A stretch of DNA of 64,000 bases from Thiodiazotropha sp040506275 (lineage in GTDB: Bacteria; Pseudomonadota; Gammaproteobacteria; Chromatiales; Chromatiaceae), in NCBI GenBank assembly GCA_040506275.1, contig JBEVXD010000002.1:248001-312000 (forward strand), in the 5' to 3' direction. A program made the translations under genes and the position numbers. The notes below the pieces were generated by a model that saw only the letters and a program-made list of their open reading frames with translations, did not search any database and had not been told where the DNA came from. How positions within the stretch are numbered: the first letter of the stretch is position 1; each line of letters begins with the position of its first letter. Below are positions 26,801-34,222 of the stretch, piece after piece.

Positions 26801-27308
26801 CACCATGGGAAAAGACCTGGGAGACGCATTGATAGCCGCTATGCTCAAGGCGTTGTCTTGTCTCCTCGATATTAAGCTGCTGTCCGGTTTTAATCACCAG
26901 ACAATGGGCATCCAGAAAACGTTGCGGTGCCAGGCGCTGCATTAATGTTGAGACTGGTGTCACCAACAGCCCCCGGTTCATCGATGGCAGTTGCTGCAAG
27001 GTGAGCAGTCGTTGTGATATCAGCTCGGGCAGTGGTGAGAAGAGATCATAGGGCAGGGTTTCCCAGTCTGGAAAGTTGATGACCGGAATACCCCCTGCAC
27101 CGAGAAAGAAGCGTAACTCAGTTTCGAGCCGAGTTGCCGACCGCATATCCGGTGTCACGACTATAATAACACCCTGATACTGCTGTGCTGTATTGGCAAT
27201 CGCCAGTGAGGCACTGCAGCCATGCAGGGCGCCCCACTGGTAGCGCTCCCCAGTGGCTCGTGGCAGTTCAGGGGTGAGAGGGGAATGGGTTGTAGTTTGT
27301 GTGTTCAT
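23832..27308 (-). CDS. mfd: Transcription-repair coupling factor Mfd
   Basis: The 1158-residue protein has all Mfd parts: a UvrB-like N-terminal module, an RNA polymerase-interacting domain near EDHGVGRYLGL, and a superfamily 2 translocase with Walker A GDVGFGKTEVAMRAAF and DEEHRFG. It also has the TRG motif region and the C-terminal UvrA-masking domain. It pushes stalled RNA polymerase off damaged DNA and recruits UvrA. The length is usual (E. coli 1148). It is divergent from the pentapeptide gene, and csiV follows 67 bp downstream. Confidence 0.97.
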   Translation of the reverse strand: MNTQTTTHSPLTPELPRATGERYQWGALHGCSASLAIANTAQQYQGVIIVVTPDMRSATRLETELRFFLGAGGIPVINFPDWETLPYDLFSPLPELISQRLLTLQQLPSMNRGLLVTPVSTLMQRLAPQRFLDAHCLVIKTGQQLNIEETRQRLEHSGYQCVSQVFSHGEFAVRGSLLDIYPMGSQTPYRIDLFDDEIDTIRTFDPETQRSSEKVDSIEMLPAREFPLDESGIQQFRRNYRVQFEGDLQKSLIYQDVSEARIPSGLEYYLPLFFDQTATLFDYLPEQHLLVQWNDIREQAELFFSEVTSRYEERRHDIERPILPPQHLYLREDELVAELKRGQLITVSHTELPARSKGYAELINYQTQLPPPVAFQARSKTPAMALKQFLQNQGKRTLFVAEGAGRREMLLGTLRDIGIHAKPVEGWHDFLENDLEIGLCVAPLEQGLWLESAGIAIITETQLYGERVRQERRRRKVSQDPDQIVRNLTELHVGAPVVHEDHGVGRYLGLQTLDVGGQTTEFLTLEYARGDKLYVPVASLHLISRYAGASPEHAPLHRLGGDQWEKTKKKAAKQIRDVAAELLEIYARRAARQGVAFPAPDVEYQDFAASFEFEETPDQHQTITAVIEDMTSPQPMDRVVCGDVGFGKTEVAMRAAFTATQGNKQVAVLVPTTLLAQQHYQNFADRFADWPVKVESLSRFRTGKQQQVVLDGLKSGNVDIVIGTHKLLSEGIEFKNLGLVIVDEEHRFGVRHKEKLKALRSEVDLLTLTATPIPRTLNMAMSGMRDLSIIATPPALRHPVKTFVSQWSDSLISEACQRELKRGGQIYFLHNEVSTIENMAERLEELLPGVRLQVAHGQMRERKLEGIMRDFYHQRFNLLVCTTIVESGIDVPTANTIIINRADKLGLAQLHQIRGRVGRSHHRAYAYLLTPPTKSLTSDAKKRLEAIESLEDLGAGFTLATHDLEIRGAGELLGDEQSGQIQEIGFALYTELLERAVEALKSGRQPELDRPLDHGTEIELSIPALLPEDYLPDVHSRLVLYKRIASAKDKAELRELQVEMIDRFGLLPDAAKNLFSITELKLRAHPLGIRKIEAGPKGARLLFDESPRFDPASLIRLIQQKPQVYRFEGNDKLRYHTPLENPDNRVEKIHDLLDRLIE

Positions 27309-27435
27309 CTACGGCAAGCTGAAAATAAAAAGCGGCTAATTGTCTCACAACTACTGCAATAGGTCAGGCGGCAAAAAAATAGTGAAAACTATTTACAAAT
27401 AAGTTGCTATTTCAATGTTAATAAAAAGCTTAATC

Positions 27436-27460
27436 AAGCCTCGGTTATGTTAGGCTTTTT
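27436..27460 (+). terminator. Weak terminator-like hairpin upstream of the pentapeptide gene
   Basis: AAGCCT (27436-27441) and AGGCTT (27452-27457) pair around a 10-nt loop and run into five Ts. No gene precedes it on this strand, so it may be a leader attenuator or chance. Confidence 0.3.
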
Positions 27461-27557
27461 AAATCTGCACCGAATGGGTGCAAAGAGTATAAACAGGCCT
27501 ACACTAGGCTGATAACAGTAAACTGTTCCTAATCATTTTTATTGCTCTTCAGGACGA

Positions 27558-28661
27558 ATGTCAGTGCGTATACTTCACTATATATCGATTTCTCTTATCA
27601 TCGGATCATTCGGCTCTCTGAGTGCTTCTGAAAAGCCTATGGAAAGACTGCTTGCGCAAGGTGAATGCCGTGAATGCGACCTATCCGGTGCTGACCTGAG
27701 GATGAAGTCTCTGTCAGGCAGTGATCTGAGAGGTGCCAAACTGGATAATGCAATTTTTTATGGCAGTGACCTGAGCAACGTTGATTTCCGTGGGGCAAGC
27801 TTAAATGGAGCGAGCTTCGCCAAATCAGATCTCTCTGGAGCTAATCTGCAGGGTATAGTGATCAAACGAGGTCGTTTCAGCCGGGCAGATTTAAGCGGTG
27901 CCAATCTTCAGGAGAGCCAGCTGGAAGAGGCCAATTTTAGTGGTGCTGACCTCTCGGGCGCCAATCTGAGTGGTGCAAACTTGAAATCGGCACTCTTCTC
28001 CAAAAGTAGGCTCACGGCTACAAATTTTTCTAACTCGATCCTGGATGGTGCTGATTTACGAGGCGTTGACCTAAGTCAGGTCAGCTCGATCAAACAAGTC
28101 AGTTTCAGACAGGCCAATCTACGCAATAGCAATCTTTCCGGCCTGGATTTGAGCCATATCGATTTTACTCAGGCCAGGCTTCTCAAGGCGGACATGTCGA
28201 ACAGTCGTCTGGTGTCGTCCCTGTTATCCGAAACTGAGTTGAAAAAAACTCGATTGACTGACGCTGACCTGCGTGGGGCTAAATTGAATAGGGCACAGAT
28301 GTTAGGTGTCAATCTCAAAGGGGCTCAGCTCCAGGGTGCTCAACTGAATGCGGTTGTTGTGAATGGCAATTTGATCGATACAGACTTCTCAAATGCCAGT
28401 ATCACAAGGGCCAATATGAATGGTTCAAATCTCAAAGGGGCCAGCTTTCGTCAGGCAGAGTTATCATTCACCGATTTTGCATCAACTAATCTCTATGCCG
28501 CAGATTTTACAGGAGCCAGACTTCATAGATGTAATTTACGTAAGGCCAATCTACGTGAGGCAGTATTTGAGGGCGTCGATTTAACTGGAAATATTTTGGA
28601 TGGGGCGCTGGGTATTGAAGAAAGTCTCCAATCGTCGATTAAAGTTCCAAAGCAACCTTAA
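27558..28661 (+). CDS. Exported pentapeptide-repeat protein
   Basis: The 367-residue protein has an N-terminal signal peptide (hydrophobic at about 7-22, SLSASEK near the cleavage site). A CRECDLSGADL lead-in follows, then more than 50 tandem A(D/N)LXX-type pentapeptides to about residue 350. These stack as a right-handed quadrilateral beta-helix of roughly thirteen coils. Function within the family varies, including gyrase protection, scaffolding and surface proteins. Export argues against a cytosolic DNA-mimic role here. The stop codon overlaps the start of the AlkD-like gene by one base, an odd coupling of an exported protein with a DNA glycosylase. The true role is unknown. Confidence 0.85.
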   Translation: MSVRILHYISISLIIGSFGSLSASEKPMERLLAQGECRECDLSGADLRMKSLSGSDLRGAKLDNAIFYGSDLSNVDFRGASLNGASFAKSDLSGANLQGIVIKRGRFSRADLSGANLQESQLEEANFSGADLSGANLSGANLKSALFSKSRLTATNFSNSILDGADLRGVDLSQVSSIKQVSFRQANLRNSNLSGLDLSHIDFTQARLLKADMSNSRLVSSLLSETELKKTRLTDADLRGAKLNRAQMLGVNLKGAQLQGAQLNAVVVNGNLIDTDFSNASITRANMNGSNLKGASFRQAELSFTDFASTNLYAADFTGARLHRCNLRKANLREAVFEGVDLTGNILDGALGIEESLQSSIKVPKQP

Positions 28662-29365
28662 TGAAAGCAGAGCAACTTAGGCAGAAACTGGTAAGCCTGG
28701 CCAGTCCTGAGATTGCTGCTCATTCCCAACGTTTTTTCAAAACCGGCAAGGGTGAGTATGGTGCTGGTGATCAGTTCCTGGGAATCCGGGTTCCTCTCCT
28801 CAGGCAGCAGGTTAAGACATTTCAATCGATATCACTCACTGAAGTAGTACGATCACTGAAGTCTGTTTACCATGAAGAGCGTTTGTGCGCCTTGCTTATT
28901 CTGGTAAGAAAATTTGAGCGTGGAGATGCAGCTCAACGTGACCGTGTTTACAAACTCTATCTGAACAACACCAGATATATAAATAACTGGGATTTGGTAG
29001 ACAGCTCAGCCTATCAGATTATCGGGGCTTATTTGATGGAACGGGACCGGACACCACTCTACGAGTTGGTTGCGTCCGACTCTTTGTGGGAGAGAAGGAT
29101 GGCCATCATTGCCACTTACTGTTTCATAAAAGACAATCAATTCCACGATACCCTGGCACTATCGAAAGAGTTACTAAATGATAAACAGGATTTGATACAC
29201 AAAGCGGTTGGCTGGATGTTGAGGGAAGTTGGCAATCGGAATCGCAAGGAAGAACAGCAGTTTCTCAATAAATACTACAAGGTAATGCCCAGGACAATGT
29301 TGAGATATGCAATTGAAAAGTTTCCCGAATCACTTCGGCAGAAATATCTTAAAGGTGATATCTGA
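28661..29365 (+). CDS. DNA alkylation repair protein, AlkD-like glycosylase
   Basis: The 234-residue all-helical HEAT-like repeat protein matches the AlkD/DNA alkylation repair family. It opens SQRFFKTGKGEYGAGDQFLG and contains NNWDLVDSSA. Trp110, Asp114 and Arg145/146 lie where AlkD has the catalytic Trp, Asp and Arg. These enzymes excise positively charged alkylated bases such as 7-methylguanine and 3-methyladenine without base flipping. It is translationally coupled (TAATG) to the pentapeptide gene. Transcription likely ends in the long hairpin 50 bp downstream. Confidence 0.87.
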   Translation: MKAEQLRQKLVSLASPEIAAHSQRFFKTGKGEYGAGDQFLGIRVPLLRQQVKTFQSISLTEVVRSLKSVYHEERLCALLILVRKFERGDAAQRDRVYKLYLNNTRYINNWDLVDSSAYQIIGAYLMERDRTPLYELVASDSLWERRMAIIATYCFIKDNQFHDTLALSKELLNDKQDLIHKAVGWMLREVGNRNRKEEQQFLNKYYKVMPRTMLRYAIEKFPESLRQKYLKGDI

Positions 29366-29414
29366 CAGACCCTTAGGCAATCCCCGACCAATTCGAGAAT
29401 GGATCAGGCGTTGC

Positions 29415-29491
29415 CTAGTGGGCTATGCGGCAAATAAGGTAACGATCAGCCGAGCTCTGATCATTACCTTATTTGCCGCATGGCCCACTAG
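29415..29491. repeat. 35-bp near-perfect inverted repeat between convergent genes
   Basis: Arms 29415-29449 and 29457-29491 match as reverse complements at 33 of 35 positions around a 7-nt loop (ccgagct). One mismatch would be a G-U wobble in the plus-strand RNA and the other in the minus-strand RNA. It begins 50 bp after the AlkD-like stop and ends 8 bp before the fccB stop. It is most simply a bidirectional terminator or mRNA-protecting hairpin, but it is far longer than usual and lacks a T run. A small palindromic mobile element is the alternative. Confidence 0.6.
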
Positions 29492-29498
29492 ATGTTTA

Positions 29499-30803
29499 TC
29501 AGGTAAACATGTCAGCTGTGACGTTCTTAAACCAACTGCGGGCAAACTTGGCTTCAATAGCCCGGGTTGCTTTATTGGCATTCATTGGGGAGAGTCCCCC
29601 GGCGCCTTTTACACCAACGATCTTCCCATCCACAAGCTGATACACCGCTGCAACCGAAATGCCCCATTCCGGCGAGATGATGCTGTAGCAGGTATTGACG
29701 TAGGAGGGTTCACCCGGTTCCTTGCCATTCAATGTCGCCACGATGGCAGCAGCACAAACCTTTCCTTGAGAATTGGCTGCATAACCTGATTTAGGCATCT
29801 TGCCGGCAATACAGGCATCACCGATGACATAAATATCCTTGTGAAGCTTTGATTCGAAGGTTTTTTGATTTACAGGGCACCATCCCGAATCGTCCGCCAA
29901 TCCAGCGATTTGTGCGATCTTACCTGCTTTCTGCGCCGGTATGACATTCACAACATCGCCTTTATACTCATCCACCTCACCGATCAAGGTACGTGTCTTT
30001 GGATCGATCCCCTCGATAATGCCACCACCGGCACCGGATACCCACTCCACCGTATCGCCGTAGAACTTTTTATAGCCCTGCATGAAAAGGCCTTGTTTGG
30101 AGAACTTATCCTTGGCATCCAGGATAATTACCTTGGATTTGGGCTTATGCTGTTTAAAGTAGTGGGCGATTTGCGCCGCCCTTTCGTAGGGTCCAGGGGG
30201 ACAGCGAAACGGATTGGGTGGTGCAGCGATATAACAAACACCACCGTCTTTCATTGCCTCAAGTTGTTTTCTTAAGGTGACAGTTTGTGGTCCTGCTTTC
30301 CATGCATGTGGAATATCTTCCGCTACCTGGGCATTGTATCCGTCAATTTTTTCATAGCGGAAGTCGACGCCAGGAGAAACCACCATCTTGTCATAGGCGT
30401 ACTGCTTGCCGCTTTTGCATTTGACCGTGTGCTTATCGGGATCAATTGCCACCACTTCATCGTTAACGACATTGATACCCCGATTATCGCTGAGTTTGCC
30501 ATAACCAAAGGTAATACTGTCCATGGCTCTGTCTCCACCCAATACTTCATTACTCAGTGGACAGGAGACATACTTTTTCTCTTTTTCGATCAGCATAACA
30601 TCAATTTCAGCATCTGCGATTTTGATGTATTTCGCTGCAATAGCGCCACCATAGCCACCGCCGATGACGATAACCCGGCCCTTTTTGCCAGAAGATGCTT
30701 TTTTCGGACTACCAGCTGTACAGGCATTGATTGAAGCCAATGCGCCTAGTGCGGTACATGCGCCAGCTGCTTTTACAAATTTTCTTCGAGTGAACTTAGC
30801 CAT
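29499..30803 (-). CDS. fccB: Sulfide dehydrogenase (flavocytochrome c) flavoprotein subunit
   Basis: The 434-residue protein starts with a twin-arginine signal (TRRKFVKAAG). An FAD-binding Rossmann motif VIGGGYGG lies at 46-53. The flavocytochrome c hallmarks follow: CPLSNEVLGG, RCPPGPYERA (Cys201) and GDACIAGKMPKSGYAANSQG. FccB oxidises sulfide to sulfur at its flavin and redox cysteines, then reduces the FccA hemes in the periplasm. It lies 19 bp downstream of fccA and is therefore transcribed after it. The protein is exported folded by Tat, with FAD already bound. Confidence 0.94.
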   Translation of the reverse strand: MAKFTRRKFVKAAGACTALGALASINACTAGSPKKASSGKKGRVIVIGGGYGGAIAAKYIKIADAEIDVMLIEKEKKYVSCPLSNEVLGGDRAMDSITFGYGKLSDNRGINVVNDEVVAIDPDKHTVKCKSGKQYAYDKMVVSPGVDFRYEKIDGYNAQVAEDIPHAWKAGPQTVTLRKQLEAMKDGGVCYIAAPPNPFRCPPGPYERAAQIAHYFKQHKPKSKVIILDAKDKFSKQGLFMQGYKKFYGDTVEWVSGAGGGIIEGIDPKTRTLIGEVDEYKGDVVNVIPAQKAGKIAQIAGLADDSGWCPVNQKTFESKLHKDIYVIGDACIAGKMPKSGYAANSQGKVCAAAIVATLNGKEPGEPSYVNTCYSIISPEWGISVAAVYQLVDGKIVGVKGAGGLSPMNANKATRAIEAKFARSWFKNVTADMFT

Positions 30804-30822
30804 TTATGATTCTCCCCAAAAG

Positions 30823-31407
30823 TTATTTTTCACTGGCATAAAATTCAGCCATGGCGTTTAACTCTTCATCGGAGAGTTTCATGACACGGGAGCCCATTTT
30901 TCTGGGCTGACAACGTCTTCCCTTACTATGGCACCATTGCAGATAGTGCATGGTGTATTCAGGCCACTGTCCGGCCAGTCGAGGGGCATCATCCTCTTGT
31001 ACACGACCGTTGTCTTCATGGCAGGTTTTGCACTGCTTGTCATGAATCTTTTTACCCATTGCAACCATTTTGGAATTGGTTTTCACCGGGCTGGAGACCC
31101 ACTCCTGATCTGCCATGAATGAGGCGATTGCTTTCAGTTCTGCGTCGCTGTAGCCTTTTGCAATCCTTCCCATGATTGTTGAGTCACGTTCTCCAGTTTT
31201 ATATTCCAGAAGAATGGTTTGTAAAAACTCTTTTTCCATACCGCCGATTATAGGCATAAGGTCACCGGCACTTGCACCCAAGGTGCCATGGCAACCGGCA
31301 CAGGTGTTGGCAAGCATGCTCGGAGTGCGCACACCTTCGGCATAGAGAGTGCCTGAGAGTATCAGCGCGGCACTCATTGCCAATAGCCGTGTTTTTCTTA
31401 TAGTCAT
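30823..31407 (-). CDS. fccA: Sulfide dehydrogenase cytochrome c subunit (diheme)
   Basis: The 194-residue protein has a signal peptide (TIRKTRLLAMSAALILSGTL, cleavage near LYA/EG) and two heme c sites, CAGCH at 36-40 and CKTCH at 126-130. This is the diheme cytochrome c4/c553-like form that pairs with FccB. It receives electrons from sulfide oxidation and hands them to periplasmic cytochromes. The start at 31407 is chosen over longer frames because GAGGAG lies 6-11 bases upstream and a signal peptide begins there. The fccA-fccB order follows the usual operon. Confidence 0.92.
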   Translation of the reverse strand: MTIRKTRLLAMSAALILSGTLYAEGVRTPSMLANTCAGCHGTLGASAGDLMPIIGGMEKEFLQTILLEYKTGERDSTIMGRIAKGYSDAELKAIASFMADQEWVSSPVKTNSKMVAMGKKIHDKQCKTCHEDNGRVQEDDAPRLAGQWPEYTMHYLQWCHSKGRRCQPRKMGSRVMKLSDEELNAMAEFYASEK

Positions 31408-31433
31408 GAAAATCTCCTCTGATGTTATCTGAA

Positions 31434-31880
31434 TCAGTGTACGGATTGTTGGGAGGAACGCTGATTCAACCATGTAACAACTTTATCTATTTCTTGTTTT
31501 TTGGTGGGATCTATTTGTTGAGCTTGCTTTAGAGCTTCTCTGGCCAGTTGATATCTACCCATGTGCAAATAGGCTACAGCCAATCCGATAAAGGCTTCCG
31601 AATTGGATTGATCAAGCATGATCGCCTGTTGAAAATATTCTATCCCTGATGAGTAGGCCTGCTGAAGCAGGTGTACGCCACCAAGTCGTGTATAAGCCAA
31701 AGAGGAGGGTTCTGTATTTACAGCTTCTTCTAACAGAGACTGAGCTTTTTTTAAATCACCGGCTTCAGCTTGTACCAATGCCTGGTTGACTAAAGAATCG
31801 GATTGACTATTTGCTGAAACGGATAGGCAAAGGCTACAGCCGAGCAGAGCAAGAGACAGGTATTTGGAGTATCGCAGCAT
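31434..31880 (-). CDS. Periplasmic tetratricopeptide repeat protein
   Basis: The 148-residue protein has an N-terminal signal peptide (LALLGCSLCLSVSANS) and about three TPR units over residues 28-140. The best is YSSGIEYFQQAIMLDQSNSE. A Cys in LLGCS might be read as a lipobox, but the following Cys and Ala-Asn-Ser favour ordinary cleavage. TPR domains scaffold protein contacts; beside multiheme cytochromes they often assist assembly. It lies between the octaheme cytochrome gene and fccAB, 26 bp before fccA, and probably starts that operon after the terminator at 31921-31957. The precise role is unknown. Confidence 0.75.
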   Translation of the reverse strand: MLRYSKYLSLALLGCSLCLSVSANSQSDSLVNQALVQAEAGDLKKAQSLLEEAVNTEPSSLAYTRLGGVHLLQQAYSSGIEYFQQAIMLDQSNSEAFIGLAVAYLHMGRYQLAREALKQAQQIDPTKKQEIDKVVTWLNQRSSQQSVH

Positions 31881-31920
31881 TTAATACCTCATGAGATTGA
31901 TCAATATTCATACATCACAA

Positions 31921-31957
31921 AAGCTAAAAGCCCCTTCAGGCTGAAACCTGAAGGGGC
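31921..31957 (-). terminator. Rho-independent terminator after the octaheme cytochrome gene
   Basis: An 11-bp perfect stem GCCCCTTCAGG / CCTGAAGGGGC (31930-31940 and 31947-31957) has a 6-nt loop. On the minus strand it is followed by TTTTAGCTTTT, a classical intrinsic terminator 13 bp after the stop. It should uncouple the cytochrome gene from tpr-fccAB, fully or partly. Confidence 0.88.
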
Positions 31958-31969
31958 AGGGAGGGCTGG

Positions 31970-33463
31970 TTATTTCAGAGCACCCTTACCATAGCGCTCT
32001 TCAAAACCTTTACGTACCTTGTCGATCGCTTCCTTGCTCATACCTTCAAAGTACCAGGTATGACCTGCGATCGGTCTGAAGTACTTATCGAGCATTGCAT
32101 CGGCAAACTTCTCATTACCATCCTTCTTGTGAACCACCTCTTTCAACTCAGGAATCCACTTGAAGTAGGTATGCTTGGCTACATCATAGATACCATGCCA
32201 CCAGGTATAATCCGGTCCGTTCATTGAAGCGCCGTGACGGGCGCGACGTCCTTCATGATGCCAGATTTCCCACCAGGTCCATTCGATCTTGTCATCGAAC
32301 GGGCTTTTGGTGATATAGCCGTTCTTCTTCAGTTCACCCATCACCGATGCGATAGGCCTGGCGAATTTCTCATTGTAGAGTTCAACCACATTATCGAATT
32401 GGTTGTAGTGCCCAGTGATGACACTATCACTATGACAGGCTTTACAGACCTCCTGCATCTTTTTGCGACGCTCCTTCCAGGTCAGTACCTCAATTACGGT
32501 AGAGCCCTTGGCCTTGTCTCCAACCTTTGGAAGATCATTACCCTCTTTGACATCAAACTCATTGCCATCTTCCAGGCGTATCAGATTGATCTTCTGGGAG
32601 ATGGGTGGGCGTAGTGTCCAGGATATGCGGTCACCAACGTTGTGGGTCTTGCCCTCTTTACCGCCAGCACTCATATGACAAGTGGCACAAGTAGGTGCGG
32701 CAGAGTAGTCAATACCAGCCACCCATTTGTCCGATTCCAAATTCATCTCGTCGACTTTCGCGCGATAGATGATGCCGTGTTTGGATTCGTTGTAGACCTC
32801 GATCTGTGGATGGTCTGGACCAACATGACATTTACCGCAGGTATCCGGTGTACGGGCCTGGGCTTTGGAGAAACGGTGACGACCATGGCAGGCGGTACAA
32901 GAGCCCGATGAACCATCAGGATTAATCCGGCCTATGCCTGTGTTTGGCCAGGTTGTCGGTATTGGCTTACCATCTTCACCAATCTCAATTTTTGAACCAT
33001 GGCATTGACGACAACCAGCGTTAACCGCAGCTGGGCCACCTACAACTTCACCAAGCAGGTTATCGAGAGAAGCTAGGATTTGACCACCCTTGGAGTGGTG
33101 AGAACCATCCATCTCCTCAAACTCCACAGAGTGGCATTTTGAGCAGTCTTTTGGGGTGACGATGATGGAGATACGTTGCCCTTCATGCTCAAAGCCATCA
33201 ATATCGTCGGGTTTTGCTTCATGACAGTCGAGGCAGTTGACGCCACTTTGGCCATGTTGGCTATTGTTCCACTCCATGGTCAATCCGGGGTCTTCCTGCC
33301 AGTGACATTCAATACACTCCTGACCTTTTGGATTCCCCCAATCTTTTCCTATTGAGCCTGATGGTCTTGCGGCATCAGCAGCTGAGACTTGCAGCAATAG
33401 AGCCAGTCCCGCTGCAACACTACCCAGTATTGCTGTGAACGGACGGTTACCGAAGCGTTTCAT
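31970..33463 (-). CDS. Octaheme c-type cytochrome of the hydroxylamine oxidoreductase (HAO) family
   Basis: The 497-residue protein has a signal peptide (about 1-31, AADAARPS) and eight CXXCH heme sites at residues 50, 77, 107, 151, 189, 209, 259 and 340. The last is set apart from the rest, as in HAO. Other family signs are GPDHPQ (216-221), which seems to correspond to the HAO active-site Asp-His, and GRRARHGASMNGPDYTWWHG (405-424). The family includes hydroxylamine oxidising and nitrite or hydroxylamine reducing enzymes; the crosslinking Tyr decides which. Tyr419 is a candidate, but I cannot align it. It is a periplasmic enzyme. Outside ammonia oxidisers it is usually used for hydroxylamine or nitric oxide handling. 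Confidence 0.87.
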   Translation of the reverse strand: MKRFGNRPFTAILGSVAAGLALLLQVSAADAARPSGSIGKDWGNPKGQECIECHWQEDPGLTMEWNNSQHGQSGVNCLDCHEAKPDDIDGFEHEGQRISIIVTPKDCSKCHSVEFEEMDGSHHSKGGQILASLDNLLGEVVGGPAAVNAGCRQCHGSKIEIGEDGKPIPTTWPNTGIGRINPDGSSGSCTACHGRHRFSKAQARTPDTCGKCHVGPDHPQIEVYNESKHGIIYRAKVDEMNLESDKWVAGIDYSAAPTCATCHMSAGGKEGKTHNVGDRISWTLRPPISQKINLIRLEDGNEFDVKEGNDLPKVGDKAKGSTVIEVLTWKERRKKMQEVCKACHSDSVITGHYNQFDNVVELYNEKFARPIASVMGELKKNGYITKSPFDDKIEWTWWEIWHHEGRRARHGASMNGPDYTWWHGIYDVAKHTYFKWIPELKEVVHKKDGNEKFADAMLDKYFRPIAGHTWYFEGMSKEAIDKVRKGFEERYGKGALK

Positions 33464-33745
33464 AGCTCCCTCCTAAAATGAGTTATATAAAGAGGGATCT
33501 CCTTCAACAGGGATCAGTGTCGATTATTCTAATTACGTTAGCGAACACGATATATAACTATTGAAAGATTCCCCTGAGACATTGGCAAGCCAAATTTGAA
33601 GAAAGGAAGGTTACGACTCACAACCCCAACCCCACTGATTTTTTATTGATATGGGGACTGCATGGCTTTACTTTTCAGTCTGTAAAACCCTGTTCTTTTT
33701 ATTGCTTACGCAAAGCTATAAGAACGGTTTGCATTGGGGTGTGCC

Positions 33746-33759
33746 TTGATCTAAATCAA
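33746..33759. promoter_or_regulatory. FNR/Dnr-type regulator site
   Basis: TTGAT-ctaa-ATCAA is a perfect match to the FNR/Anr/Dnr palindrome (TTGATnnnnATCAA). It lies 283 bp upstream of the octaheme cytochrome start and 464 bp upstream of the decayed lipoprotein gene. It implies control by low oxygen or nitric oxide. The distance to the cytochrome gene is long, so the transcript start would need to lie well upstream. Confidence 0.65.
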
Positions 33760-34222
33760 GAGCGATTGGAGTAGTTTAAAATAGAAATTTAGCGAATACT
33801 AAAAGAGGTACGAAATGTCTTAAAAGGTAATAAAATATGCGGTTATTGATGATATCTTTTTAAAATATTAATCGTTGTTATTATAAAATAATTTCTCTAG
33901 TTTAGAGGGGCTATTGTACACAACCAAATCATCTACCTAACACTAATTATACAATATACCTATAAAGTGGTATATCGCTAATATCTGAATCAATAGATCT
34001 TTTAGTTGAGCACTTCTGCAACCGATGCAAATCAAAAAATTATGGTAGGTCTTAGAATCAGAGGGGCTACATAGTTACATGGATAACAGCGCTATTTTTT
34101 TGTAGGTGAACTCTTTTATTTAGCATGTTATAAGACTACACAAAGTATAAGAATATCGGATTGCTAGGCTATAAAAACCCTATCATAAGCAGTTACATGG
34201 ATGCTCACATAACAGGAAGTTA
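33760..34222. other. AT-rich spacer with short direct repeats
   Basis: No gene is seen in this very AT-rich stretch. AGTTACATGGAT occurs at 34073 and 34191 (118 bp apart), and AGAGGGGCTA occurs at 33904 and 34060. These look like remnants of duplication or regulator sites for the broken gene downstream. Confidence 0.35.
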
